From Chalara sp. BL73 (Eukaryota; Ascomycota; Leotiomycetes; Helotiales), in assembly GCA_918026815.1 (NCBI GenBank), contig CAKJVC010000012.1, positions 1,426,001 to 1,490,000 on the forward strand: a DNA stretch of 64,000 nt. Direction: 5' to 3'. Shown here piece by piece: positions 22,035-33,760 of this stretch. The notes under the pieces were generated by a model that did no database searches, had not been told where the DNA came from, and worked only from the letters and a program-made list of their open reading frames with translations. The position numbers were made by a program, and so were the translations under genes. Numbering within the stretch: the first letter of the stretch is position 1; the number at the start of each line of letters is the position of its first letter.

Positions 22035-23830
22035 ATGGAAGCAATAGCGGCGATCGCGAGCATAGTTGGAGTTGCTGGCGCTGGCGCCAAACTATCTATT
22101 GTGTTATTCGAATTCGCATCAACAGTCGGCTCAGCAGGACAGGAAGTCAGACAAATCGGCATCGAGATATCTCTTTTCTGCTCCGTCCTGAAGCAATTGC
22201 AATCCACTCTCACAAAAGCGAAGGCTTGTCGATACTCTTTAAGTGCTATCGAAACCACGCAGGTGATTCTGGACCGGTGTCAGGAGATATTCAAGGAAAT
22301 CGAGGCAATAGTCGATAGCCTAAGACCGCGAAAACTAGATGTCGAGCGCTCCGCCAAAGTTACACCCAAGTTGATCAATAAAGTAAAATGGACACTTAAG
22401 CGCTCGCAAGTACAATTATTAAGGACGACTTTGGAATCATGCAAAGTGACATTGCATATAATGTTGTCAACGTTGGAATTTGCTCAAAAGATTGCTACTC
22501 GCAGGTCAGTATACCAGTTGTCCTATGTACAGTCGACTTATACCAGATTAGGGCGTCGACGCTCGAAACAGAAGCGGAAGATGAACAAGACGGAATAATG
22601 ACTCGTAGTCTGATAATTGCGCATCAATGCACTGTTGACACTCTCCAGAGGCTGGAAGAGGAAGTGCAACAGCAACCTACAGATGGTGATCTAATATCTC
22701 CGCCACTGACACCAGGACCACCTCCTCTGGGTCGCGTTGTGAGGGCGCTAGTAGGACACAAACCGTTTCGATCATTCGATAATCCAAATATCCGGTTTCC
22801 ATCTCCTGCCAAAGATCTGGCGAGTAACAGAGCTTCCGTTTGGATCAACAATTTGATCTTTGACAATAGTCCGCTCCCGCTTGGATTTCGACGGCAAACT
22901 TGGGGCGATGCGGAATGTTCTTTGTTCTTGGACCAACAGCCATACTATTTTGTTCAAAAGTGGACAGACCAAGGAGAACATCTGAATGAGCTGCGAAGGA
23001 GAAGTATCAAGCATCCAGTAGGACACGATATGCAAGAAGCTTCAGCTGATGGAAAGGGTGGAGAAACAGCATTTGCCCCCGCTGAGCTTCTGCTCGGATC
23101 TGCGGCCAATTCACAGACTAAAAGTCAGCAACAGGATCTCTCAGAAAGTGGTTGGAACTTAGGCTCGATTCCAGAGATTTCAACCACTCAGTCTATTCTG
23201 CACAGAACAGGTGGTATGTGCTCCATGAACTTTGGAAAGGATTGTTTTGACTAAATAGGAATAGATCTAGATCCAGACATAAAAGACACCAGTGATATAG
23301 AAAATCGGTTGCCAGCAATAACAAGGTACGATCTAGAAGGGCCATTAGAGATTAAAACCGAACTACAGTGGCCCGCGGGCCGTCTACCTCTCAGTAGAAG
23401 TGAGCGATCCGATGGCACTCCACAACTATCAAGAAAACCAGATGTCACTGCCACACAGTCTCAAGACCAAATTTCTGGCGGAAGACCAGAGTCAATTCAG
23501 TCGAGTAACGATGGAAGTTTTAATATCTTCAAATCTTTCCGAGTTCCAATAGATGATCCGTGCTATAAAGTGTTGCCTACCGCGTTGAAGAAGTACAACA
23601 TCAATTCTCCCTGGGAGGAATATGCTTTGTACATCGTTTACGGTGATCAAGAAAGATGTCTGGGGATGCACGAGAAGCCCCTTATACTATTCAAGCAGCT
23701 GGATAAGGAAGGAAAACGCCCTATGTTTATGCTGAGAAGGATCAACCAGGCAATAGTAGATCCAGCGAGTCTCCCAAGCCCTGTTTCAAAACGCCGTTCA
23801 TATATTCAGATACCGGGCGGCGTCATCTGA
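22035..23830 (+). CDS. fungal STAND N-terminal domain plus C-terminal Ras-association-like domain
   Basis: Gene model join(22035..22504,22552..23213,23259..23830); introns of 47 and 45 bp (GTCAGT...TAG and GTATGT...TAG); 1704 nt, 567 aa, in phase throughout. Residues 1-160 begin MEAIAAIASIVGVAGAGAKL, the helical N-terminal domain of fungal STAND proteins (PigL_N/Helo-like). The middle is Pro/Ser-rich and likely disordered. Residues about 480-550 (DDPCYKVLPTALKKYNI, EEYALYIVYGDQE, PLILFKQL, RPMFMLRRI) have the pattern of a Ras-association domain as in Ste50-like adaptors. No NTPase domain is present, so this would be an adaptor linking Ras-type signalling to the STAND/HET network (inference). 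Confidence 0.8.
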
Positions 23831-24200
23831 TGTGTTTTAAGACCGATATATACAACCGTATGAACTGTAGTGAAGCGTTACATATAGCAAACTGGGCTTA
23901 AGCAATCAATATTAAGTCCGAGTTTACAACTCTATTTATAATGGTTGAACGAATCCACTAGTAGATTCATTTGTCTCCTTATACAAAATGAAGACATAGC
24001 GAGTGGTGAAGGCCAGGACGAAACTTTGCGAGTATATAGACTTTTTAGTTCAGAATTTTGCACCGATCACATTGTAATTAGTTTTTATGCTTTACAATAG
24101 CAGTAGTTCCCGTGCGCGGGTGGCGGCAATAGAAATCCGGCGGCCAGCGACGCTCCTGTGCGCACCCACCGGCTAGGCGTAACATTCGGGGTAGCCCTAG
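23831..24200. other. intergenic, 3' of the RA-domain gene
   Basis: AT-rich 3' flank; nothing recognised before the solo LTR. Confidence 0.35.
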
Positions 24201-24477
24201 TATTAAACAAGGTTAGATCTAAGGATCATACCTAGCCTATTACGGTAGTGGTAAGTATGCTTGCGGAAGATGGATACTTCCTTTTGCCTTCGATGACGAA
24301 TCTACATACGGGTTACACGTGATAATACACATGTGATACTCATGTGAGAGTATCACACCTCTATAAGTAGATAGATTCCTTTCCGTAGATCTGTTCAATA
24401 ACCTTCAGCAATTGACTTGTTTACCCTATACTCTCTGAAGGCTCCGTGACCTTCTTCTTTTTCAATACCTAGGCCTA
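24201..24477 (-). mobile_element. solo copia LTR with 5-bp target-site duplication
   Basis: Reverse-oriented relative of the LTR at 18491-18706, sharing GCCTTCAGAGAGTATAGGG and GGCTAGGTATGATCCTTAG when read on the minus strand. Its ends have mutated to TATTGAA/TTTAATA. It is flanked by a perfect CCTAG duplication (24196-24200 and 24478-24482). It is longer than the 18.5-kb copy because of internal differences. Confidence 0.75.
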
Positions 24478-24639
24478 GGTAGCTGGGTTTGGGCCCGTTG
24501 GTTTGTATGGTATATATGAATAGACTAGACACTGGCTCCTTGCTAATAAGCGAAGACGTTACAAGTATAACAAATAACTATATTGCTAAACTATAAGGAA
24601 GTTGAGCACGAAGCTCCTAAACTATGAAACTATGACTAC

Positions 24640-25614
24640 TTATATACTATGCTGAGGTTTGGAGTCTGTTAGGATTTGAGATCGCCGGGGACTGTATGCG
24701 GTGGTAGAGGGGTTGTGCTGGATTGAAAATAGGCCGGAATAGATTGCATTGTACGAATGCAATGGTGATGGTCGTAACTTGGCAAGCTCCCGTCGGTAAA
24801 CTGGATACCACGGGTCAGTAGCCTTGTGGGCACCCTTTCCACCGCGTGGTGCGCACTTAAAGGTCGTCAAGGTGCATGTCGATGCGGAATGCCTTGGGAG
24901 TGCGCACTGTCCACAGATTGGAGCCGGCGCTCGGCAACGGTAATGTAACTGGCCGTAAAGGTGGCAGCGATAGCATCGTGCAGTTGACGGCCGAGAGCAA
25001 ACGGGCGAGTGTATGCGCACTCCCCGTTTGTCATAGTAACAGTCATATTTGCCAAAAGCTTATCAACCTCCTCCTTCGTGTCCATATACAACCATCGAGC
25101 GATGCTCCTTGTCAATTGACACATTCCCAAGCCATCGCATCTTATGAACCTTGACGCCATTTAGCTGACCGAAAACCGAACAACCTATCTCATCTACTGC
25201 TGCTCCATAATATGCTCTGTCAACCCTCATTGGATACCACTGTTCTCCGTATAGCGCTCCTTTATCAAAGTGTGTCCTAACCCAAGTGTTATCCCTCCGT
25301 ATGTTGTCGACATTCTTACCGTAGAAAAGTAGCCAGTACCGGCCATTCCCCTTAGAATTTGCTCCCAAGTACGTTGCGCCCCTCTCTTTTAGAGCCTTAT
25401 TCGCACGTCTGCGCGCGGCGCCTGCATTTCCCTCCTTGATCTCCGGGATCGCCACTCGACTGAGGTCGAGTCCAATCCCCGTGATCTGATCTGGGGCTAT
25501 CGATGGCGGTGGAGATGGTGGAGGTGACGGTGTGGCGGTGAACTGGATTCGAAGGGCTGTGTGCGCTTCAAAGACGTCCACGGGTGCTCGTAGTTTGAAC
25601 TGTAATCGACTCAT
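24640..25614 (-). pseudogene. Tad1-like LINE ORF1 (gag) relic with zinc knuckle
   Basis: Minus strand from MSRLQFKLRAPVDVFEA (25614), through GIGLDLSRVAIPEIKEGN and WYPMRVDRAYYG, then shifted frames with YMDTKEEVDKLLANMTVT and finally ARCYRCHLYGQLHYRC...CGQCALPRHSASTC, a double CCHC-type knuckle. This order is that of fungal Tad1-clade LINE ORF1 proteins. Two frameshifts (about 25080 and 24990) inactivate it. No adjacent ORF2 is visible. Confidence 0.65.
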
Positions 25615-26309
25615 CGCTATTTAGTTCGTCAAGCAATTCGAATGAATTGCCTTTTCGATTGTTCAAGCTGCTCTTTGGCACATTTTCTGGAGGTTTTAGT
25701 ATGCAGGGGTTGCTCCTGTATTACCGAGCCCTACAAGCGCGACCGAACCCTGCTAGTTCTGTTCCCGATCCGATCCCAGTGCCAATCCTGCGGGGCCAAG
25801 AACCTCCTTGAGTAGCCTTCTTACTTCATTTCGGTGCTTTGAGATCTCGAATACTATTTCTGATCGAAATTCGATCACGCATTGTTGAGAAATCTTTCCT
25901 CATGACTGTAGGAAAGCAGTTTAATTTCCCGTCGCATCATGACCCTTTTATAGTGTTGGCTACCCTTGTTCAAATCTTGGATTTATCTGGTCTTCCTGTC
26001 CTTACTTCCTTTGATCGCCATATTCATAATTCCCATGGTGGGGCAAGCGCAAATTCTTCCAACCCCTATAGGGACGAGTGTAGCTGGCTAAACGGTTATC
26101 ATCACTAGTGAAAATTCCGGTTAGGCTTCGACACAGCTCGACAATTTCTAACTCTGCAAGCTTCTCGAGTCATCATTACAGTCCGCTCCAATTTCAAAGG
26201 ACAAGAAGCGACCTCAGCAGTCTAGACCGACCCTGCTGTGAAGGCAGCCAATCCTTCGGCGAAAATTGAGGTTTTCCTTCTTGACCTTGAAGACTACAAG
26301 TCTGGATTA
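25615..26309. other. intergenic
   Basis: No gene recognised. The 89-codon open frame at 25839-26108 has no family resemblance I can defend. Confidence 0.35.
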
Positions 26310-26455
26310 TGTCACGGCCCTGGCCATACCAGAGCTTGGCCCTTGCTACCACAGGGGTCGGCATCCCAGAGCTTGGCGACCGACGCTACAGGGCTCGCTT
26401 ACACTGGCCAGCCTCCTGTATATAAAGCACCGCTCTCCTTCCCTTCTTGTAACGA
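26310..26455 (+). mobile_element. 5' part of a TGTCACGG-family LTR
   Basis: TGTCACGGCCCTGGCC, a TGTATATAAAGC box and CCTTCCCTTCTTGT match the element at 6130-6344; the 3' third is missing. Confidence 0.6.
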
Positions 26456-26759
26456 CGCAAGGAATCACGGGCTAGAATAGAGGCATAGGGGAGTGCGTAC
26501 TATAGACTGAGAGTGATTGCCTTATAGGTCTAAAGTACTAAGGATACAAAAAACATGAGGTGCAATTGTAGAGAGTAGAAACAGGCCTTTATATAGGCGA
26601 CTCCGACTCTACCCCGTATCGGGTCTGAAACCCCTCATACCCTGATCTTCATCCCCTGCTCCTGCGTCATGACCTTCGTGCCGCGCCTTGGGCATACCGA
26701 TTGTTACAGTCCTCCTCGCTCTTCGCTTCACAATTAAGGTCTGGTGGTTTCAAATCAAG
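26456..26759. other. intergenic
   Basis: Nothing recognised between the LTR fragment and the MITE. Confidence 0.3.
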
Positions 26760-26954
26760 TGTCGCGGAGAAAATCAGAGCTATAGAATAGTCAATCGAGT
26801 GAGCGAAGTGATACAATACTGTTGTAGAATACACGCTTGTAGAATACAAAAGGAAGGGAATGCTCAGGTCTCGTACAGGTAGGACGCGCGCCAAGCGCAC
26901 ATAGTTACGTAATGAATGCTAAGCGAGCTTCGGCTGCTCGCATTCCCCGTGACA
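26760..26954 (+). mobile_element. 195-bp MITE, family C, copy 1
   Basis: Ends TGTCGCGG...CCGTGACA form imperfect inverted termini. The inside shares AGAATAGTCAATCGAGTGAGCGAAG, GTAGAATACACGCTTGTAGAA and GACGCGCGCCAAGCGCAC with 61325-61518. A CAAG direct repeat flanks it (26756-26759 and 26955-26958). Confidence 0.75.
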
Positions 26955-27092
26955 CAAGGCTCATCGGTACTTCTGACCAACACCCTCTCTCTCTTTTGAT
27001 CATCAGCGATCAATCGCTAATCATTGTTCCAGCGGCTTCGAACGTGGAATTAACGTTATATATGTGGACAAAGTAGTCAGGATCAGGCTGCC

Positions 27093-29558
27093 ATGGATTC
27101 GAAGCCGTCCGATGCCAGGATTACGATGGAGCTTGACAGCGGCCTCAGCGGAAGCGGGAATGTAACGAAAGGCCGACCGGAAGACACTGTTCCCAGCGTG
27201 ATTTGGCTAGGCCATTTCAATAGCCTTCCACCTCTCCCTGAATATTGTTCTACTGTAGGATATAGAGCATTGGATCTCGAGTCCAACGACTTGTCTCCCC
27301 ATACGCATCGCTACCACCAGACCAAGGCACATGGCTTGCACTCTGAGAAGATGCTTTGCAGTTTCTGCGACCAACTAGATATCTCCGCGGTACGAAATGA
27401 AGGACCCCTTCGCTTCCGAGACAATTACCTGGACGTCGTTCGAACAGCTCTCCGGTGCAGATTGTGTTCATTCATCGCGCAAGGCATTTACGGCAGAACA
27501 GCTTACTGGATTAGAAAAGAAGAACACGAATCGGGGGGCAAGGGCTTTCCATTATTTCTATGGATACAGGGTGAAACGCTGTGCATATCTATTGGTCGAT
27601 CTTCTAAGTCCTGCACCACGGAGATAGAAGACGTGGACGATGATGATGACGAGGATCTCTACACTAACAAGGTTCGACTCGTGCTCGATACTGGTAAGCA
27701 AAACCTCCGCTACAGCGATTTTGCGCTGGGGCATAGGAATATAGTGATTATGTTAATCTTATGTGGCTGATTGAATCGTATCTGCCTAGACGAAGACACT
27801 AGGCCGAGGTGGGGTATGGCTGATTTGTCTCTTAAAACGAGAAACGAATCACACCGTGGAGACGACCCGCACAGACTTCTTCTTGCTCTGAATAAGTCGA
27901 TGCGGCGGGCAATCAACTTCCCTACGTGCGAAGCCTGTGCCGACGAGGGATTCCGTTTGACTGAGACTCCTTCGCAGTGGCTCGATGGCGGCCAAATACT
28001 AGATTCAGTCCTCCCAGATCGTGTACTAGAGGTTACCGAGGGACCATCGTTTGCCCACCAATTTCTAGTACGCCTGCATGAGACTAAGGGCCTGCAGCGC
28101 GGTTATTATACCGCTCTCAGTCATCGTTGGGGAGGGAAAGTGACGCTGAAGACGACTAAGAGTACCATGACGTCAAGATTACATGGCTTCAAACTTCAGA
28201 GCTTGCCAAAGACTTTTCGTGATGCGGTCATAGTAACCAAGGCGCTGGGGATCAGCTACATCTGGATCGACTCCCTCTGCATCATTCAAGACAGCAGACA
28301 GGATTGGATGGAGCAGTCGGCCAAGATGGGTGCCATCTACGAGAACTCGACATTCACCATCGCCGCCCATTCTGCAAGCCAATGCAATGAAGGGTTTCTG
28401 TGGAGGAGCCAAGTACCACGTGCGTTACGCATCGAGCCTCGACATGGCGGCCCTCCCTTCTCAATTGTGATACCGAAGGTGGAACGCAATGAGCTGTTCG
28501 CTCGGTTCAAGGACAGCGAGATTAGCAATCGGGCCTGGATTATGCAAGAACTTACCCTCTCCCCAAGGATTCTTCACTTCGTCGAGGACCGCCTGCTGTG
28601 GGAATGCACTCACACTGGGCCGAAGGTGGGAGACATCGAGCCCGAGACATCTGCTGGCGCCCTGCGAGATGCAGTAAAAGGGTACAAGAACGCATCGCAC
28701 AAGGTCACATCAGTGCATGACCGCATTGTCAACGAATCATGGCTAGACTTGGTCCATCAGTACAGCCAGTACCAGATGACCAAGACTAGCAATAAGTTGT
28801 TCGCCATTGCCGGGATCGCGGAAGTCTGGTCGCGGCAGCAGTCGCATGAGGATCACAGAGTCTACCACTGCGGAGTGTTTGAGAAAGACATCAGGAGATC
28901 TCTACTCTGGTACGCAATGGAGAATTTGACGCGATATCCAGACCGAGCGCCATCGTGGTCATGGGTAAGCGTTGACGGCGTCGTTCAATTCAAAGAGCTT
29001 GAAATAGTCGATTCAATCAGGCAGCTCGCGACAGTCATCGAGATTTGCCACCGGGACTACGAGCCCGTTGAGAGCCCAGATGGGCTTGGGAGGTTGCTTG
29101 GCCTGCTCGACTTGGGTAAACTCCGACGACTCCATCAGGGGTCAGCGGGGGCAGCCAAGCCGCGATGTCGCATCACCCTGGAGGCGCCAGTTATTCGAAT
29201 TTCTGGCAAAGTGAAAATCCACCAAAAGAAGCCTTATGAGAGTTCTAGCGCAGCATACTGGGTCGCCGTCGACAGCAAGGACGAAGTGCAGATCGGGAGT
29301 GATGTCCGTTGCGTTTTCGACGACGATTGCTTGCCGGGCGGGAAGAACCGGATAGAGGACGGCCAGACTGTCGGCGTATGTCTTGTGGCGCTGTCAGGCG
29401 TACGGAAGAATAAGGAGATAAGCAGCGCCTGGTGTGTCATTGTTCATCCGCTTCCGGGAGAAGAGGCATTCTTCACGAGACATGGGATTGCCCGCCTCAA
29501 GAACAAGGCGTTGATCGACTCGGCGATTCAGGAACCCAACATTATCAGTCTAGTATGA
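27093..29558 (+). CDS. HET gene 2: heterokaryon-incompatibility domain protein
   Basis: Gene model join(27093..27693,27790..29558), intron 96 bp (GTAAGC...CTAG), 2370 nt, 789 aa. The N-terminal third carries paired cysteines (MLCSFCDQ and LRCRLCSF), a common HET-associated region. The HET domain runs about residues 306-455: YTALSHRWGG, LPKTFRDAVIVTKALG, YIWIDSLCIIQDSRQDW, and IYENSTFTIAAHSA. NRAWIMQELTLSPRILHF follows at the usual spacing. The C-terminal 250 residues contain a TRYPDRAPSWSWVSVDG block typical of this HET subclass. Intact. Predicted effector of incompatibility or cell death (family knowledge). Confidence 0.93.
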
Positions 29559-29722
29559 TACAATTACACTTCATCCTCCGGGAGGATCCTTGTTGGCGGA
29601 AGGAAACGGCGCTCTTTGTCCCGTCCCGTGCTCCTAAGCACACGTGACCTATATTAGTCGAGCTCTTCGAGCGCCTCGTGTATATATAGCCTGCTCTCCT
29701 CGAGCTCCTCTTCCTTCCTTAG

Positions 29723-30710
29723 CTATAGATTCTCAGAAGATACCACCGTTGCCCTCTGCATCTGTAGATCCACAGCGCGTGTCGTGACATATTCGACTTT
29801 TTGGCTTTCTTTAGTTTGCTCGATGTATGCCGGAAAGAACCCGAAAGTAGCTGTAATAGCTTGCGATAGGGCTTCGGTAGTAATAAGGATGTTAGAAATA
29901 GCAGTGCCGTTTAGGCCCGTATAAGCTCTGGGGACTGAAGTGAGCCTATAGCTTTTTAGATTTAGGGCTTCTTCGGCCAGGCACTCGCCGGCGAAAGAGA
30001 AAAGGTTTTGTAGTTCCTGGATTCGAGTAACGAGCACTGCGCGTGTAGTTGAGGATGTAAGGCATAAAGCAAGCCCGGAGTTGACCGTTTGTACTTCGCG
30101 TACTTCTTTCGGGAAACCGCCTTTTTGCGTAGCTTGAGAGCTGGCGGAAAAAGTGGGTAGAGTAAAGGCGGGCGAACAGTCTATTATCCTTCTAGGGCTT
30201 TTGTTTTAGAGAAGGCTGTGCAGGTTTTTGTAAAGTTGTTGGAAACGTAACAGCCATTTTTGCAGCGTTCGCGTACGTGGGTTCGGCGCAAAAAGGTTCT
30301 GTGTGGAGAAAGTCTGGAATGCTTTTTTTGGGGGGGGGGGGTATATTAGTGTGTTTCCGAGGGGGAAGCTTGGTGTATGGCTTTGGGGGTGAGCTAGAGC
30401 CGCAAATGTGGCTATAGATGTGTGCCTGCGCCACAGTAAAACTGTCTTCGCAAAACCGAGAGAAAACGTTTTCGAGAAGTAACGTAAGGTTTTTTTTTTG
30501 CTTTACAGCTTTGATTTCCTGGTCGAGTGCTTGTGAGATGCCCTGGAAAAGGCGTTAGGCCTCTATAGTGCGGTGTTCAGCTTCTTTGGAGGCTGTAGTA
30601 AGGACGTGTTGGAAATAAAGGGGCGCGTTTTTTGGAGCGGCCGGCGCCGTGCCGGTAGTCAAAGTAAGAGAGAGAGGGAATGAGCGAGGGTATTGGGTTA
30701 GGCCATGAGG
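29723..30710 (-). pseudogene. second LINE ORF1-like relic
   Basis: Read on the minus strand from about 30710: PLYFQHVLTTASKEAEHRTI, LDQEIKAVKQKKNLTLLLEN, FSRFCEDSFTVAQAHIY, then PTYANAAKMAVTFPTTLQ, DNRLFARLYSTHFFRQLSSY and, after a frame change near 30130, VQTVNSGLALCLTSSTTRAV and LNLKSYRLTSVPRAYTGL. This is the layout of Tad1-type ORF1 proteins (coiled-coil start, RNA-binding middle). An in-frame stop and a frameshift are present and the zinc-knuckle end is missing. It differs from the 24.6-kb copy. Confidence 0.55.
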
Positions 30711-32011
30711 GGCTTGTTTGAATGTGTAACCCTTCCTAAACTAAGGAGGAAAGGTGAGTTGTGCAAGCACGAAGGTTTGTTGTTCAGAAGCAGTAAACCG
30801 GCTGGGGATCACATGGGGAATCACGTGTGGGAAGTGGGGATCATTTCGCACTAGTTGCCACACGTATCTAGCACTTGCTTCGACCACCTTTTTATGCAAT
30901 ACAACAACGAATATACCCCTCAAGTCTTTTACAATACCCTCCTCCTGGGAGTGATCCCCATTTGGTGTGTCTTCTCATTTCTGTCCCCGGGACCAATACC
31001 ATTTCCGAAGCTGAAAGCTTCATGGGTTGGTGCGGAAGCGACCCAAAAGGTGGAAGGCTGACTACCTATTTGCTTGACGAATGTGGGGCGGCAGAAGATC
31101 AGGCGATGAGAGCCTCTAGCAGGGTCTGTGGCTGAATAGCTGAGATTTGCTCAAAGCTAAATAATGTACAACCACACTCTAGAGTATGCACTAGAAGCAT
31201 GCTTTCCCCACTATGGAAAACAGCGCTGCGGATCACCGCACGGGCCGAGGCGAGGCAGGGAAGTGATTGTGGAGTAGAATTGACGAGTTCTCCACAATTT
31301 CGATTTCCATCATTCGAAGACATAATCAGAGATTTACTGTCTGCCCCAAATTCCAGTTTTAACCGCGACCAATTTTTTACTTTCATGTTATTAACAACTG
31401 TCAACATTACTAACGTCTATCCCTGCATGCCGAGACGCCCGTCGTGACGAGACCGTCGAGCGTATTTCTAACACAAGAACGCTAGCAACAGGTTTAACAA
31501 TCTCGGGATATTCGTATCCTAATGCTATCTATATACCGTCGATATCTGCCCGGAAAAAACATTGAGCTTACAGCGTAATACTACAATTTACCATGCGCCA
31601 AGTACAGGGCCGCTACTTCGGACGGCTATACCTTTATCGAATGTTCGTGCATTCTGCTAAAAAAACCCCATCAAGTAATTGGCTAGTATATTATGATCCC
31701 ATCCCGAGCGTAGCGATGGAATTTGAGCGGTGATCGTGGTTCTGTGTTAATTCAAAGTCTACTAGCGTGGATTGACAGGTTAGCATGATCCGCCCGTCCA
31801 GCCTAAAACGGCTTGGCTATAATTTATCGCTGCTGGCTCAAGCTTTTCACCGCGTTTCACGCCAGACCGACCGCACTCGAAGCATTCTTGAAGTATAACT
31901 CGTGCACAAGCTCGCTCGATTGCCGCATATTCTATTCCGTAACAAGAAGTGTACTTGTTCTTAATTAGGTTTTGGGTCGTTAATTCAGAGGCGTTGTCAT
32001 CATTTGATGTT
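30711..32011. other. intergenic, upstream of HET gene 3
   Basis: A short CTAAACTAAGGAGGAAAGGTG segment (30736-30757) is shared with 61785-61804. The direct-repeat copy at 31197-31411 is listed separately. No gene recognised. Confidence 0.45.
31197..31411 (+). repeat. direct repeat flanking HET gene 3, upstream copy
   Basis: ATGCTTTCCCCACT, TTGACGAGTTCTCCACAATT, TTCGAAGACATAATCAGAG and CTGTCTGCCCCAAATTCC are shared in order with 34301-34522. No coding content. Confidence 0.75.
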
Positions 32012-33760
32012 ATGCCTACCCCGCATTTCTCCCAGTTCCCAACGCAAAATCCTACAAATTCGGAAATGGATAATCATTATTGCTATTCCCCTTTAGTCCA
32101 GCCCTACCAGACTCGTATGCTACAGCTTACTCCTGGCATAAACTCGTCGCCTCTTCATGGTCAATTACATCACGTGAATCTCAACCAATGCCCTCCGTAT
32201 GAGGCGCTTTCCTATGAATGGGGTAGCCCACAGAGAGAATGTACCATCCTTTTGACAAATGGAAAACACATATCAGTCACAAGATCTTTGTATAACGCCC
32301 TTCAAGATCTCCGGTACGAGAAATGCCCTAGACTCATATGGGCAGACGGCATATGCATTCACCAAGACGATACTGAGGAACGACAAAAACAAGTCTCGAT
32401 AATGGGTGTCATCTACTCGAAGGCATATCGAGTTTTGACTTACATTGGTCCGGAGAAAGACGGCAGCGCCACTGCAATCGATTTTGCGTACGAGCTGTTG
32501 CGCAAACATGAATCAGGCGAAATCCTTAACCTAGATTCCAACGATGATCCTGTGGATCTTGGACTTCCACCACTTTCCGACCCACGGTACTTGGCTCTGA
32601 AGAAATTGATTCTGAGAGGGTGGTCCACGCGATCGTGGTGTGCTCAGGAGTTTCTTCTTAATACAAATCTCACAATGTTGTGCGGACCAAGGACGATGGA
32701 CTGGTTTGTCCTTCCTACTATTGTACAACTATGCTTCGAACGATCCTTGCCAGCATTTCTGGTACCTAATGCGGCGGACGATACTCAGGATCGAAGAGAA
32801 TGCCTCATCAAGTTATGGATGTTGCGACGATGGATATTCTTGGACAGGATACACTTGTCCTTCCTGGAGCTTCTAACAATGTTCCATCCATTCCAAGCCA
32901 CGGACCCTAAAGACAAGATATACTCCCTTTACGGCCTTTTGGGTGACAATCAGGTCGCCAATATTCCGGTGGATTATGGGTGCACAGTTGAGCAATTATT
33001 TACGACAGTTGCGAGTCAAATTATCTCGAGTTCATCATCCCTGCACATTCTCTACAGCAACTTTGGAAAGAAAACCCTCAAACTGCCATCTTGGGTTCCT
33101 GATTGGTCTACATGGCAAGTTGCAAGTCAAGGATTAGCAATGGACTTCATATACCAGGCTTGCGGTTCTACCACCTCTGAATTTCGAGTACAGCCTATGG
33201 CTAAGCTGGAGGTTGCGGGGTGCCTTATTGACCAGATTAGTCAACAAACCGACCCTATCGGCCAATACCATGCATTCATTGGAGCTCCAGGACAGGGCAC
33301 TTGGCTCAAAAAGCAGCTAGAGTTTGTTCAGAAAGCTGAGCCATACCCAACAGGTGAAGATATTTTCAGCGTCTTATGGAGAACAATGATTGGTAATCTC
33401 ACTCTCGACGAAAACCAGGCTGGCGAAGATTACGGTCAATACTTTGAGGCTTATCGTAATTTTTCCGAGAGCAGTTCTTCCGTCCAGAAACAAATGGGAA
33501 AAGAGTTTGTTGACGCTGTTCGACGGAGGTCACGCTATCGTCGTCTATGTCTGACAAAACAAGGTTACTTTGGTGGTGTAACGGAGGAAGCAGAAATTGG
33601 AGATTGGATCTGTATGTTTCACGGAATGAAGCTTCTGTTTGTTGTTCGGAAAACAGGTTTACATTTCACATATATTGGGCACTCTTACGTGCATGGACTT
33701 ATGAATGGGGAAGTATTACAGCTACCATGTTATAAGAAATGCCACATATCTCTTACGTAA
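32012..33760 (+). CDS. HET gene 3: HET-6/OR-like protein
   Basis: One uninterrupted frame, 582 aa from the ATG at 32012; a second in-frame ATG about 19 codons on (MDNHYCYSPLV) is an alternative start. HET domain at about residues 62-215: YEALSYEWGSPQRE, LPRLIWADGICIHQD-type motif (RLIWADGICIHQDDTEERQK), MGVIYSKAYRVLTYIG, then STRSWCAQEFLL. TDPKDKIYSLYGLLGD and LPSWVPDWS are standard for the HET-6/OR subclass. The C-terminal ERVGDWICMF-like segment (EIGDWICMFHGMK) also fits. Intact, single exon, between two direct repeats. Confidence 0.92.
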   Translation: MPTPHFSQFPTQNPTNSEMDNHYCYSPLVQPYQTRMLQLTPGINSSPLHGQLHHVNLNQCPPYEALSYEWGSPQRECTILLTNGKHISVTRSLYNALQDLRYEKCPRLIWADGICIHQDDTEERQKQVSIMGVIYSKAYRVLTYIGPEKDGSATAIDFAYELLRKHESGEILNLDSNDDPVDLGLPPLSDPRYLALKKLILRGWSTRSWCAQEFLLNTNLTMLCGPRTMDWFVLPTIVQLCFERSLPAFLVPNAADDTQDRRECLIKLWMLRRWIFLDRIHLSFLELLTMFHPFQATDPKDKIYSLYGLLGDNQVANIPVDYGCTVEQLFTTVASQIISSSSSLHILYSNFGKKTLKLPSWVPDWSTWQVASQGLAMDFIYQACGSTTSEFRVQPMAKLEVAGCLIDQISQQTDPIGQYHAFIGAPGQGTWLKKQLEFVQKAEPYPTGEDIFSVLWRTMIGNLTLDENQAGEDYGQYFEAYRNFSESSSSVQKQMGKEFVDAVRRRSRYRRLCLTKQGYFGGVTEEAEIGDWICMFHGMKLLFVVRKTGLHFTYIGHSYVHGLMNGEVLQLPCYKKCHISLT

